Positions 56,878 to 64,000 of a DNA stretch of 64,000 bases are shown here, piece after piece (position 1 is the first letter of the stretch; each line of letters opens with the position of its first letter). The position numbers and the translations under genes were made by a program. Source of the stretch: Holophaga foetida DSM 6591 (GTDB lineage: Bacteria; Acidobacteriota; Holophagae; Holophagales; Holophagaceae). Location: positions 292,566 through 356,565 of the forward strand of contig NZ_KI912269.1 in the NCBI RefSeq assembly GCF_000242615.2, written 5' to 3'. The notes beneath the pieces were generated by a model. That model worked only from the letters and a program-made list of their open reading frames with translations. It had not been told where the DNA came from and made no database searches.

Positions 56878-58017
56878 ATGACCATCAAATCATTTCTGCG
56901 CCGTACGGTCAGCATCCTGGCGCTGACCGTCCTGGCCTTTACTGTCGCCTGCAATCGTTCAGTTGAAGAAAAGGAGTTCCAGGCCCTCAGCAAGAAGGCC
57001 GCAGAACTGGACGCCCTCAGCCAGAAGGCCGGCACCGAGGGGGCCGAGCAGCAGAAGAAGCTCCAGGAGGCTGGCATCAATGATGTCAAGCCCAACACCG
57101 AAACCATGCAGCTCACCGAGGACCAGAAGAAGGCCCTGGAAGAGCGCATCAAGACCGAGAAGAACAGCTCCTACCAAGCCCTGCTGCAGGAAGTCCTGGA
57201 CAAGGACAAGGAGATCAAGGAGCTGAACGAGAAGATCACCAACCTCAAGAAGATCCTGCCCAGGCCGGATGTGGCCCGGGCCGGGGACAACCACTACAGC
57301 ATGGCCATCCGCTTCCTGAAGAAGAAGGGCCTCTCCGAGCAGAACGCCCGCAAACTGGTCAGCCGCGTAAACATCATGGAGAAGATGGCCCCAGGTTTTG
57401 AGGTCTACCACTTCTACTCCAACGGGGTGTACGGCACCTGGGTGTCCCAGGGCAAGGCCACCATCTCCCCCAGCGAACTGCAGCGCCGTGAGCGGGAGAA
57501 GATCGAGAACGAGCGCGATACCGCCATCGCCCAGGGTGAGAAGCTCCAGGAAGAGGTAGACGACCTCGCCACTCGCAAGAAGGCCCTGGAGGAGGACATC
57601 GCCGGCCTCCGCACCGAAAAGGAGCGCATGGTCAAGGACATGGAAGTCCTCAGCACCAATAACGAGCAGATGAAGGCCAAGCTCAACTCCCTGCACTACG
57701 TCGTGGGGAACCGGAAGAAGCTTGAGCAGGCTGGTGTCATCATCGTCCCCGTCTTCGCCAAGGACCGAGCGGGTTCCAACTGGGCCGACAGCGTCTTCGA
57801 CCAGTCCCTGGACCTCCGCAACCACGACACCATCAGCATCAGTGCCGCCAACCTCGGCCTGAAGAGCGTTGCAAAGGTCAATGTGGTGCCCGGCTCCCTG
57901 GAGAAGGACAAGCACTACACCCTGCAGATCAGCCCCGACAAGCAGAGCGCCACGATCAAGATCCTGGCCAAGGAGCGTTTCAAGAACGAGAAGGTGGTCT
58001 TCGCAGTCACCGACTGA
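56878..58017 (+). CDS. Coiled-coil lipoprotein of unknown function
   Basis: A 379-residue protein with a signal ending TVAC (Cys25), a probable lipobox with a non-ideal -3 Thr. Two heptad-rich coiled-coil segments (about 28-140 and 205-280, rich in Lys/Glu/Leu) flank a small domain, and the C-terminal 100 residues are beta-like. It should sit in the periplasm, attached to a membrane. No family recognised. A palindrome ATACC...GGTAT at about 56834-56851 lies upstream. Followed by a terminator. Confidence 0.65.
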   Translation: MTIKSFLRRTVSILALTVLAFTVACNRSVEEKEFQALSKKAAELDALSQKAGTEGAEQQKKLQEAGINDVKPNTETMQLTEDQKKALEERIKTEKNSSYQALLQEVLDKDKEIKELNEKITNLKKILPRPDVARAGDNHYSMAIRFLKKKGLSEQNARKLVSRVNIMEKMAPGFEVYHFYSNGVYGTWVSQGKATISPSELQRREREKIENERDTAIAQGEKLQEEVDDLATRKKALEEDIAGLRTEKERMVKDMEVLSTNNEQMKAKLNSLHYVVGNRKKLEQAGVIIVPVFAKDRAGSNWADSVFDQSLDLRNHDTISISAANLGLKSVAKVNVVPGSLEKDKHYTLQISPDKQSATIKILAKERFKNEKVVFAVTD

Positions 58018-58042
58018 TCCGGAGTCAGCGGACGTTCAGAGA

Positions 58043-58065
58043 GAAGGCCCCATTCCGGGGCCTTC
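58043..58065 (+). terminator. Terminator after the coiled-coil lipoprotein gene
   Basis: GAAGGCCCC (58043-58051) pairs with GGGGCCTTC (58057-58065) around ATTCC, followed by TTCGCGTTT, 26 bases after the stop. Confidence 0.75.
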
Positions 58066-58112
58066 TTCGCGTTTGGGGTCACAGGAGGGGGATGAGCCCG
58101 CCCAAGCTCAGC

Positions 58113-58432
58113 TTTTATCCTGGCCATCCTGCCTAGCCTGTAAGTTTTGTTTTCAAACAGGATATACAGGATGGGCAGGATGAAATCCATAAACCGTTCA
58201 CATCACGCCAAGCCGGGGAGCCGACCGAAAAAGCATGTTGGCCGGGGATGAACAGGATTCACGGGGATGAAAGAGGATGCTGCGGTTAGCCAGGATACTC
58301 AGGCCTGGTTCCGAGAGGGGCCGCCCATCGGTGGGCTTCCTTCATACCCGTGCATCCCCGGCCCTTACTCTTCTCATCCGGGTGTTCACTTGATGTTTCC
58401 ATCGATCCGCTGGCGGGAGGTGTGAACGGTTA
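58113..58432. repeat. Cluster of nested palindromes (GGATGAACAGGAT type)
   Basis: The 450-base gap has no gene. A first palindrome spans about 58113-58186 (ATCCTGGCCATCCTG... with ACAGGATGGGCAGGAT). A second, larger one has arms AACCGTTCACATCACGCC (58192 on) and GGCGGGAGGTGTGAACGGTT (ends 58432), enclosing GCCGGGGATGAACAGG... and ...GCATCCCCGGC. The wording matches the palindrome at 24210-24560. Bases 58433-58467 show nothing more. Confidence 0.75.
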
Positions 58433-58467
58433 CGAAAGCCATTACCAGGGGACTGTTTCTCCCTAAC

Positions 58468-58869
58468 TCAGTTGACGATCTTGAGATTCCGGGGCTGCCT
58501 GGGGGTGGGCGGCTGCTCCTTGCCCAGCAGCACCATCTCCAGAAACCAAGCCACCAGGCTGGTGATAAGAGCCCCGAAGAACCCTGACCAGAAGCCGGAG
58601 ACCTGGAAGGCCATTCCCAGTTGTCCGGCGGCCCACCCGGCAAAAAGGAAGACCAGACCGTTGATCACAAGGCTGAAACACCCGAAGGTGCAGGCCACGG
58701 GAAGGAAGGCCACGGTCTTGAGGAGGGCCCCCAGGGAGGCATTGAGGGCCCCTAGGATGACCGCCACGGCGATGAGTTCCATGAAGCTGCCGTGGCGGAT
58801 GCCCGGCACCACCCTGGAGGCCACCAGGAGCCCCACGGCCGCAAAGAGGAAGCGCAGCAGGGTCCGCAT
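58468..58869 (-). CDS. Small membrane protein, phage-holin-4 / YvlD-like family
   Basis: A 133-residue protein with four hydrophobic helices ('LLRFLFAAVGLLVASRVVPGI', split; 'ELIAVAVILGALNASLGALLK', 'CFSLVINGLVFLFAGW', 'FFGALITSLVAWFLEMVLLG'). The 'ALNASLGALLKTVAFLP' stretch is typical of the YvlD/COG1950 family. No enzymatic role is known; some are stress-linked. It follows pyrG by 6 bases on the same strand. Confidence 0.8.
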   Translation of the reverse strand: MRTLLRFLFAAVGLLVASRVVPGIRHGSFMELIAVAVILGALNASLGALLKTVAFLPVACTFGCFSLVINGLVFLFAGWAAGQLGMAFQVSGFWSGFFGALITSLVAWFLEMVLLGKEQPPTPRQPRNLKIVN

Positions 58870-58875
58870 CGGGCA

Positions 58876-60474
58876 TCAGCCCTTGTGCTGGAGGCTGGCC
58901 TTCACGAAGGACGTGAAGAGCGGGTGGGGATGGAGGGGACGGCTCTTGAACTCGGGATGGAACTGGCAGGCCAGGAAGTAGGGGTGATCAGGGATCTCCA
59001 CGATCTCCACGAAGGTCCCGTCGGGGCTGGTGCCCGTGAATGCCAGGCCCTTGGACTCCAGGATGGGCCGGAACTCCGCCTGGTTGAACTCGTAGCGGTG
59101 GCGATGGCGCTCGCTGACATCCAGGGAACCGTAGGCCTTCTGGGCCTGGCTGCCCTCCTTGAGGACGCAGGGATAGGCCCCCAGGCGCATGGTGCCGCCC
59201 AGCTCTTCCACATCCACCAGCTCCCGGAGCTTGAAGATGACGCGGTGCTTGGGGTTGTCCTCGAACTCAGTGGAATCGGCACCCTCCAGCCCCGCGACAT
59301 TGCGGGCGTATTCCACGCTGGCCATCTGCATGCCGAGGCAGATCCCGAAGAAGGGAATGCGCTTCTCGCGGGCGTAACGGATGGCTCGGATCATGCCCTG
59401 GGTGCCGCGCACCCCGAAGCCGCCGGGCACCAGGATGCCGTCGCAATCGTGGAGCTGCTGGGCCGGATCCTGGTGCTCCAGTTCCTCACCCTCGACCCAC
59501 TTGAGCTCCACCTTGGTCTCCAGGCCGTACCCGGCGTGGTGGAGTGATTCAATAAGTGACTTATAACTCTCCTTGAACTCCACATACTTGCCCACGATGG
59601 CGATGCGCACCGTGTTTTCGGGGTGGTGGATGCGGTGGATCAGGTCGAACCAGGGAGAGAGGTCGGGCTTGGTGTCCGTCAGGTTGAGGAGCGTGGCAAC
59701 CTTGGCGTCCAGCCCCTCAATGTTGAGGTTCAGGGGCACCTCGTAGATCGTGCTGGCGTCCTTGCAGCTGAAGACCGAATCGGGGGTGACAGAGCAGAAG
59801 AGGGCGATCTTGTCCTTCAGGGACTGGGGAATCTCCTGCTCGGCCCGGCAGAGCAGCACCTCGGGCTGGATGCCAAGGACCCGCAGCTCCTTGACGCTGT
59901 GCTGGGTCGGCTTGGACTTCAGCTCCCCGGCGGCCTTGATGTAGGGGACGTAGGTCAGGTGCATGTTGATGGCGTTGCCAAGTCCCAGCTCCAGCTTGAA
60001 CTGCCGGATGGCCTCCAGGAAGGGCTGGCTCTCGATATCGCCCACGGTGCCGCCGATCTCGACGATCACCACATCCACGTCCTTGGCGACCTTCTTCATG
60101 GTGGCCTTGATCTCGTCGGTGATGTGGGGGATCACCTGCACGGTCTTGCCCAGGTAGTCGCCGCGGCGCTCCTTCTGGATCACCGTGTTGTAGACGCGGC
60201 CGGTGGTGATGGTGTGGTTCTTGGTGGTGGGCACGCTGGTGAAGCGCTCGTAGTGCCCCAGGTCCAGGTCCGTCTCCGCACCGTCATCAGTCACGAAGAC
60301 CTCGCCGTGCTGGAAGGGGCTCATGGTGCCGGGATCCACGTTCAGATAGGGATCCATCTTCATGAGGGTCACCTTCAGACCCCGAGCCTCCAGCAGCGCC
60401 CCCAGGGATGCCGCGGCAATGCCCTTGCCCAGGGAGGAAAGCACACCGCCGGTGACGAAAACAAACTTAGTCAT
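58876..60474 (-). CDS. pyrG: CTP synthase
   Basis: A 532-residue enzyme converting UTP to CTP with glutamine. The N-terminal synthetase begins 'KFVFVTGGVLSSLGKGIAAA'; the C-terminal glutaminase has 'FGICLGMQMASVEYARN' with the nucleophile Cys and 'CQFHPEFKSRP'. GAGG is 6 bases before ATG 60474; the longer frame upstream runs into repeat sequence. Confidence 0.97.
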   Translation of the reverse strand: MTKFVFVTGGVLSSLGKGIAAASLGALLEARGLKVTLMKMDPYLNVDPGTMSPFQHGEVFVTDDGAETDLDLGHYERFTSVPTTKNHTITTGRVYNTVIQKERRGDYLGKTVQVIPHITDEIKATMKKVAKDVDVVIVEIGGTVGDIESQPFLEAIRQFKLELGLGNAINMHLTYVPYIKAAGELKSKPTQHSVKELRVLGIQPEVLLCRAEQEIPQSLKDKIALFCSVTPDSVFSCKDASTIYEVPLNLNIEGLDAKVATLLNLTDTKPDLSPWFDLIHRIHHPENTVRIAIVGKYVEFKESYKSLIESLHHAGYGLETKVELKWVEGEELEHQDPAQQLHDCDGILVPGGFGVRGTQGMIRAIRYAREKRIPFFGICLGMQMASVEYARNVAGLEGADSTEFEDNPKHRVIFKLRELVDVEELGGTMRLGAYPCVLKEGSQAQKAYGSLDVSERHRHRYEFNQAEFRPILESKGLAFTGTSPDGTFVEIVEIPDHPYFLACQFHPEFKSRPLHPHPLFTSFVKASLQHKG

Positions 60475-60497
60475 GGGATACCTCAAGAAAAAACTGC

Positions 60498-60992
60498 AAT
60501 TCCACCACCAAGACACCAAGTTAGGAAGAAAAGCAAAAGAAAGGAAAGATCAATAAGAAAAAGGTCAGAGGGCTTTGCGGCGGATGCCGTCGCGCATGAG
60601 AGGGACGTTGAAGTTCAGGAGGAGGCCGAGGCGCTTGCCAGAGAGCTTGAGATAACTCATCAACTGGGCCTCGTGGACGGGCAGGATCTGCTCGACGGCC
60701 TTCAGTTCAAGGATGACCAGGTTGTCCACCAGCAGGTCCAGGCGAAGGCCAGAGTCCAGGCGCAAGCCTTCATAGGCGATGGGAACCGTCACTTGCGTCT
60801 GGACCGGGATCTGCCGCAGCTCCAGTTCCCGAATCAAGCATTGTTCGTAGACACTCTCCAACAGCCCCGGCCCCAGGTGCCGGTGCACCTTGACCGCGGC
60901 ATCCACTACTTGCCCCGAGAGCCACTCCTCCCGCTCACCAAGCGCTTTTCTTGGTGTTTCCTTCGTGGCCTTCGTGCCTTCGTGGTGGAATT
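60498..60992. repeat. Inverted-repeat element enclosing the GxxExxY gene
   Basis: Left end AATTCCACCACCAAGACACC onward (60498-60535) and right end finishing CTTCGTGGTGGAATT (60944-60992) are inverse copies of the CACGAAG-type repeat. Between them lies most of the GxxExxY gene. No target-site duplication could be defined, and no transposase is inside. Confidence 0.7.
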
Positions 60993-61002
60993 CGCTTTCC
61001 AC
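60565..61002 (-). CDS. GxxExxY protein
   Basis: A 145-residue protein with the family motif in 'HLGPGLLESVYEQCL' and the nuclease-like core 'LDSGLRLDLLVDNLVILELKAVE' in pieces, ending 'LLLNFNVPLMRDGIRRKAL'. The family is often linked to PD-(D/E)XK-like folds, with no known role. GTG 61002 is chosen because GGAGGAG lies 5 bases upstream and the codon shares a G with the argS stop (TAGTG). Residues 2-20 are encoded by the CACGAAG repeat (Glu-Phe-His-His-Glu-Gly-Thr-Lys and on). Confidence 0.72.
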   Translation of the reverse strand: MESEFHHEGTKATKETPRKALGEREEWLSGQVVDAAVKVHRHLGPGLLESVYEQCLIRELELRQIPVQTQVTVPIAYEGLRLDSGLRLDLLVDNLVILELKAVEQILPVHEAQLMSYLKLSGKRLGLLLNFNVPLMRDGIRRKAL

Positions 61003-62798
61003 TACATCTCCTCCGGCGCCTTGATGCCCATGAGCCAGAGGCCCTGGCGAAGGGCGCGGGCCGTGGCGAGGCAGAGGGCCAGGCGGGATTCCCGCACGGC
61101 GTCGCTGTTCTCGGGCCAGAGGATGGGGCAATTGGTATAGAAGGAGCTGAAGGCCTTGGCAATGGAAAGGAGTTGGCGGGCCAGGGCCGTGGCCATGTTC
61201 TCCCGCTGGACCGCGCGGATGGCGTCCGGAAGGCCCGCCAGCTCGAAGAGCAGGTTCTGGGCCGCCGCATCCTCGAGCCCCTCCAGGCTGGTCGGCAGGG
61301 CCACTGCCTCGAAGGGGATGGCGGCCACCTCATGGTCCAGGGTCACCGTGGGTCGGCCGCGCTGGGCCCAGTCGCCGCCAGCCTTGCGCAGCACGCTCAT
61401 GATGCGGGCGTGGGCGTACTGGACATAGGGCCCGGTGTCGCCATCGAGGGCCACGGCCCGTTCCCAGGTGAAGGTGATGGACTTGACCCGGTCATTGAGG
61501 GCGTTGAAGAAGAGCACCGCACCCATGCCCAGCGTCTCGGCGACCTCTTCCGCCTGAGGCAGTTCGGGGTTCTTCTCCCGGATGATGGCCAGCACCCGCT
61601 CCTTGGCCTCGTCCAGCACATCCTCCAGGAAGATGACGTTGCCCTTGCGGGTGCTCATCTTGCCTTCCGGGAGATTGATCATGCCGAAGGGGGTATGGGT
61701 CAGGCGTCCCTGGAACCAGGCATCCACCTTGCCCAGGACCGCGAAGACCTGCTGGAAGTGAAGGATCTGCTCCGCCCCCACCACGTAGAGACAGCGATCG
61801 AAGTGGTAGGTGCTCTTGCGGTAGAGCCCAGCCGCCACATCGCGAGTGGCATAGATGCTGGTGCCATCGCCCTTGAGCATCATGCAGGGCGTCTGGATGC
61901 CCATGTCCTCAAGGCGCACGATCTGGGCGCCGCCCTCCCCTTCCTCCAGGATCTTGGCGGCCTTGACCGCCTCCACGGCGCTGGCGAGCTTGTCCTCGTA
62001 GAAGGCCTCGCCATTCATGGCGTCGAAGCCCACACCGAGACGATCGTAGATGCGCTGGAAGGTGGCCAGGGAGATCTCCCGGAACCAGGTCCAGAGCCGA
62101 CGGGCTTCCGCATCGCCCTCCTCCAGGCGGCGGAACCAGGCCCGGGCCTCGTCCCGCATGCCCGGCTCCTTCTCCTCTTCGGCGTGGAAGCGCACGTAGA
62201 GCTGGAAGAGACGGAAGAGGGGAGAGCGCCGCTTCTCGGGAATCTCGTCGGCCCATTCGAAGTCCTGATCGAGTTGGGGATTCTCAGCCTCCGCCCAGCG
62301 CTTGTAGGCCGCCAGCAAGGTACCGAACTGGGTGCCCCAATCCCCGAGATGGTTGAGCCGCTGGACCTTGCAGCCCAGGTAGCGGTTCGCCTGGGCCAGG
62401 GTGTGGCCGATCATGGTGGAACGCAGATGCCCGATGGTGAAGAGCTTGGCGATATTGGGGGAACTGTATTCCACCAGCACGGTCTCGCCGTGGGCCGGGG
62501 CACTGCCATAGGCGCCCGTCACCAGGAGGTTCTCCAGCATCCGGGAAGCCCGGGCCTCGGGGCGGAGCCTGAGATTCAGATAGGGGCCAGCCGCCAGAAG
62601 TTCGGCATCATCCATGACGATCTGAGTGGCCAGATCCTTGGCCAGCTGGACGGGATTGGTGCCCAGGACCTTCGCCACGCGAAAGCAGGGAAAGGCCAGA
62701 TCGCCCATATCGCCGGAGCGGGGCCGCTCCAGAACAATGTCCTGCCCTGGCAACGCCTTCGCCAGGGCCATCCGGAATGCTTCCTTCAAACGTTCCAT
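61002..62798 (-). CDS. argS: Arginyl-tRNA synthetase
   Basis: A 598-residue class Ia synthetase: N-terminal Add-1 domain, HIGH-type 'SSPNIAKLFTIGHLRST', 'NHLGDWGTQFG', KMSKS-type 'GKMSTRKGN' and the anticodon-binding helical domain to the end. ATG 62798 has AAGG 6 bases upstream; an in-frame ATG at 62804 directly abuts AAGG. A hairpin covers the ribosome site. The stop overlaps the GTG of the GxxExxY gene. Confidence 0.96.
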   Translation of the reverse strand: MERLKEAFRMALAKALPGQDIVLERPRSGDMGDLAFPCFRVAKVLGTNPVQLAKDLATQIVMDDAELLAAGPYLNLRLRPEARASRMLENLLVTGAYGSAPAHGETVLVEYSSPNIAKLFTIGHLRSTMIGHTLAQANRYLGCKVQRLNHLGDWGTQFGTLLAAYKRWAEAENPQLDQDFEWADEIPEKRRSPLFRLFQLYVRFHAEEEKEPGMRDEARAWFRRLEEGDAEARRLWTWFREISLATFQRIYDRLGVGFDAMNGEAFYEDKLASAVEAVKAAKILEEGEGGAQIVRLEDMGIQTPCMMLKGDGTSIYATRDVAAGLYRKSTYHFDRCLYVVGAEQILHFQQVFAVLGKVDAWFQGRLTHTPFGMINLPEGKMSTRKGNVIFLEDVLDEAKERVLAIIREKNPELPQAEEVAETLGMGAVLFFNALNDRVKSITFTWERAVALDGDTGPYVQYAHARIMSVLRKAGGDWAQRGRPTVTLDHEVAAIPFEAVALPTSLEGLEDAAAQNLLFELAGLPDAIRAVQRENMATALARQLLSIAKAFSSFYTNCPILWPENSDAVRESRLALCLATARALRQGLWLMGIKAPEEM

Positions 62799-62804
62799 GA
62801 CCAT

Positions 62805-62844
62805 CCTTCATCCGGAGGCCTGGAGCCTCCCACCAGAATGAAGG
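62805..62844 (-). promoter_or_regulatory. argS leader hairpin covering the ribosome site
   Basis: CCTTCAT (62811-62805 region) pairs with ATGAAGG (62838-62844) and, inside, GGAGGC (62814-62819) with GCCTCC (62825-62830). On the argS message the AAGG ribosome site lies in the outer stem. A leader opened by a protein, low charge or temperature is possible. Confidence 0.5.
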
Positions 62845-62913
62845 AAGCCTGGACTTTCGAAAAGGGGCCAATTGCAGGGAATCATTTTCAACGCTGGCCA
62901 GCGTGTTTTCCGA

Positions 62914-62941
62914 TTGACTCCCACCACCAGTGAGGTAACAT
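62914..62941 (+). promoter_or_regulatory. rpsT promoter
   Basis: TTGACT (62914-62919), 16 bases, TAACAT (62936-62941), placed 51 bases before the ATG of rpsT. Confidence 0.75.
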
Positions 62942-62992
62942 GGCTATTCGCGCTTCCGGGCTGATTCCCATTCCCGAAAGCAGGAGTCACGA

Positions 62993-63256
62993 ATGGCCAA
63001 CCACAAGTCCGCAGCCAAAAAAGCCCGTCACGATGCCGAAGCCCGTCTGCGCAACCGCGCTAACCGGTCGGCAATGAGGAGCACTGTCAAGAGTTTCCTG
63101 GCCGCGATCGCCGCCGGCGACAAGGCCAAGGCCGTCTCCCTCCTGCCCGGCACCCTGGGCGTGGTCGACAAGGCCTGCCGCAAGGGCGTGATGCACAAGA
63201 ACGCCGCCAACCGCGCCAAGAGCCGCCTGACCCTCAAGGTCAACGGCCTGGCCTAG
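62993..63256 (+). CDS. rpsT: 30S ribosomal protein S20
   Basis: An 87-residue, Lys/Arg/Ala-rich helical protein beginning 'ANHKSAAKKARHDAEARLRN' and ending with 'HKNAANRAKSRLTLKVN', the standard S20 pattern. AGGAG is 6 bases before the ATG. A single-gene transcript with its own promoter and terminator. Confidence 0.96.
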   Translation: MANHKSAAKKARHDAEARLRNRANRSAMRSTVKSFLAAIAAGDKAKAVSLLPGTLGVVDKACRKGVMHKNAANRAKSRLTLKVNGLA

Positions 63257-63274
63257 TTGTCAGCTTAATAGATC

Positions 63275-63304
63275 AAAAAGCCTGGCTTTCGGCCAGGCTT
63301 TTTT
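63275..63304. terminator. Bidirectional terminator between rpsT and the transposase gene
   Basis: AAAAAGCCTGGC (63275-63286) and GCCAGGCTTTTTT (63292-63304) form a strong stem with T runs on both strands; it serves rpsT and probably the convergent transposase gene. Confidence 0.93.
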
Positions 63305-63308
63305 CCGT

Positions 63309-64000
63309 TCAGCCCAGCCGGGCGTGAAGGGGAACCTGAAGCCGCCGCATCACCGCTCCCAGTTCCTCACCGAGGAGCGTCTGCTGGACGTACTCCCGGT
63401 CTCCAACCCGGAACTGGACGGCCTTGCAGGATTCCATCACCCTCAGCAGGTGCTCCCACGGACTGCCCGTGCGCAGTTCCGCAAAGCGCTGGACGAAGTG
63501 GTACAGGGAACAGAGCCGGATATGGGCTTCGATCCTGCGGGGGCTCCAATGGAACATGGGTCGTGGCCGAAGCCCCATGGCCTTCACCTGCCGGAAGAAC
63601 TCCTCGGCGACCCGGGCCCCCTGATCGCTGAGGGCCACATCCTCCGCCGAAAGCGTGTCGTCGTCGGCGCTCAGCACACACTTGCCGTCCATCCGGGCTT
63701 CCCGGGCAATCCGGATGGGATCCATCAGCAGACGCTTGGCCCGATTCTCCCTCAGGTAGGCCCCAAAGAGCCGGGACGTGCGAAGCTCCCGGACCCTGGC
63801 CGGGTACTCGGCCTCGGAGGGATCCAGCGCCTGGAGCTCGGCCTCCAGGAGCTGCAGCACCCAGGCCCGCCATTCGCCCCTTCGGCGGGCTTCCTCCGGG
63901 TTACGGCAGAGCACATAGCGCTTTCGCCCGCCCCCTGAGTCCACGACAACCTCCTTGATCTCCAGGTTCTCCCCCATGGGTCGGTAACGCCCAGGGCGCG
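63309..64000 (-). CDS. IS1634-like transposase, C-terminal part
   Basis: An open frame that enters from the right edge; an ATG at 63977 exists, but the frame and similarity go on to base 64000 ('GRYRPMGENLEIKEV' fits the family interior). The visible 230 residues match IS4/IS1634-type DDE transposases: 'RYVLCRNPEEARRR', 'LDGKCVL'-like segment, 'DDTLSAEDVAL', then an acidic helix 'VAEEFFRQVKAMGLRPRPMF' carrying the last Glu. No inverted repeat of an IS end was found between 63257 and 63309. Whether the element is whole cannot be judged here. Confidence 0.7.
   Translation of the reverse strand, partial: RPGRYRPMGENLEIKEVVVDSGGGRKRYVLCRNPEEARRRGEWRAWVLQLLEAELQALDPSEAEYPARVRELRTSRLFGAYLRENRAKRLLMDPIRIAREARMDGKCVLSADDDTLSAEDVALSDQGARVAEEFFRQVKAMGLRPRPMFHWSPRRIEAHIRLCSLYHFVQRFAELRTGSPWEHLLRVMESCKAVQFRVGDREYVQQTLLGEELGAVMRRLQVPLHARLG

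Noticed and set aside
60951..62933. A 660-codon open frame antisense to argS
   Set aside because: Shadow frame over a clear synthetase gene; no recognisable motif.
62799..62992. A T-box for argS
   Set aside because: No AGGGUGGNACCGCG-like T-box sequence or specifier hairpin is seen; only a local hairpin over the ribosome site.
63257..63308. Terminal inverted repeat of the IS1634-like element
   Set aside because: The strong palindrome here (63275-63304) has T runs on both strands and fits a bidirectional terminator; no separate IS end could be defined.

Overview
This 64 kb window is a GC-rich bacterial chromosome segment with dense, short-gapped operons. The content points to a Gram-negative, flagellated organism that respires or ferments with multiheme cytochromes: outer-membrane efflux, LpxH-like and lipoprotein genes, a flagellar/chemotaxis run, a nine-heme cytochrome fused to a b-type domain, a ferredoxin-linked 2-oxoacid oxidoreductase, pyruvate phosphate dikinase and an energy-converting-hydrogenase-type subunit. 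This suggests an acidobacterium of the Holophaga/Geothrix kind, but that is an inference from gene content; no rRNA is present to confirm it.

Layout. 1-8.6 kb: end of a hydrogenase small subunit, a 23S rRNA pseudouridine synthase, ppdK, an LpxH-like phosphoesterase, a cytoplasmic molybdopterin oxidoreductase, a DUF4136 lipoprotein and a BrnT/BrnA toxin-antitoxin pair. 8.6-16.9 kb: a complete trp operon (trpE-G-D-C-F-B-A) followed by a DAHP synthase gene. It is preceded by what reads as a ribosome-mediated attenuator: a leader peptide with Trp-Arg-Trp-Trp, competing hairpins and an intrinsic terminator. 16.9-31.8 kb: housekeeping and accessory genes: a low-GC sulfotransferase-like gene, a eukaryote-type alanine aminotransferase, a TPR protein, a secreted metalloprotease with a double-receiver regulator, lepA, an SpmA-SpmB fusion, a YedF-like protein that has lost its cysteines, cobT under a cobalamin riboswitch, and two paralogous PstS-like proteins flanking aat. 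32-39 kb: an ABC export operon (permease, ATPase, adaptor, TolC-like channel, MipA-like protein) with a LytS/LytTR regulatory pair. 39.1-44.6 kb: a c-type cytochrome island: a CbcL-like nine-heme/cytochrome-b protein, a Cys-rich secreted protein, the CcsA/ResB heme-ligation machinery, a DUF2155 lipoprotein and a small monoheme cytochrome. 44.7-52.4 kb: gluQ, a membrane methyltransferase, fliK-cheB-HDOD-HDOD-cheR and acpS. 52.6-64 kb: a two-gene 2-oxoacid:ferredoxin oxidoreductase made of fusions, metK, a coiled-coil lipoprotein, a YvlD-like membrane protein, pyrG, a GxxExxY protein inside an inverted-repeat element, argS, rpsT and the C-terminal part of an IS1634-like transposase at the right edge.

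A recurring theme is a set of intergenic, nested palindromes with purine-rich arms. The arms read as variants of 'CACGCGGAG', 'CAGAGGGCGCAGAG', 'CACGAAGGCACGAAG' or 'GGATGAACAGGAT'. They sit between genes, often inside operons (three within or just after the trp cluster), and one pair encloses the GxxExxY gene and supplies the codons for its N-terminus. Other regulatory features visible directly are hairpins that bury the ribosome-binding site of a PstS-like gene and of argS, a terminator-like hairpin in the leader of the alanine aminotransferase gene, and a promoter placed so that brnT mRNA would be leaderless.
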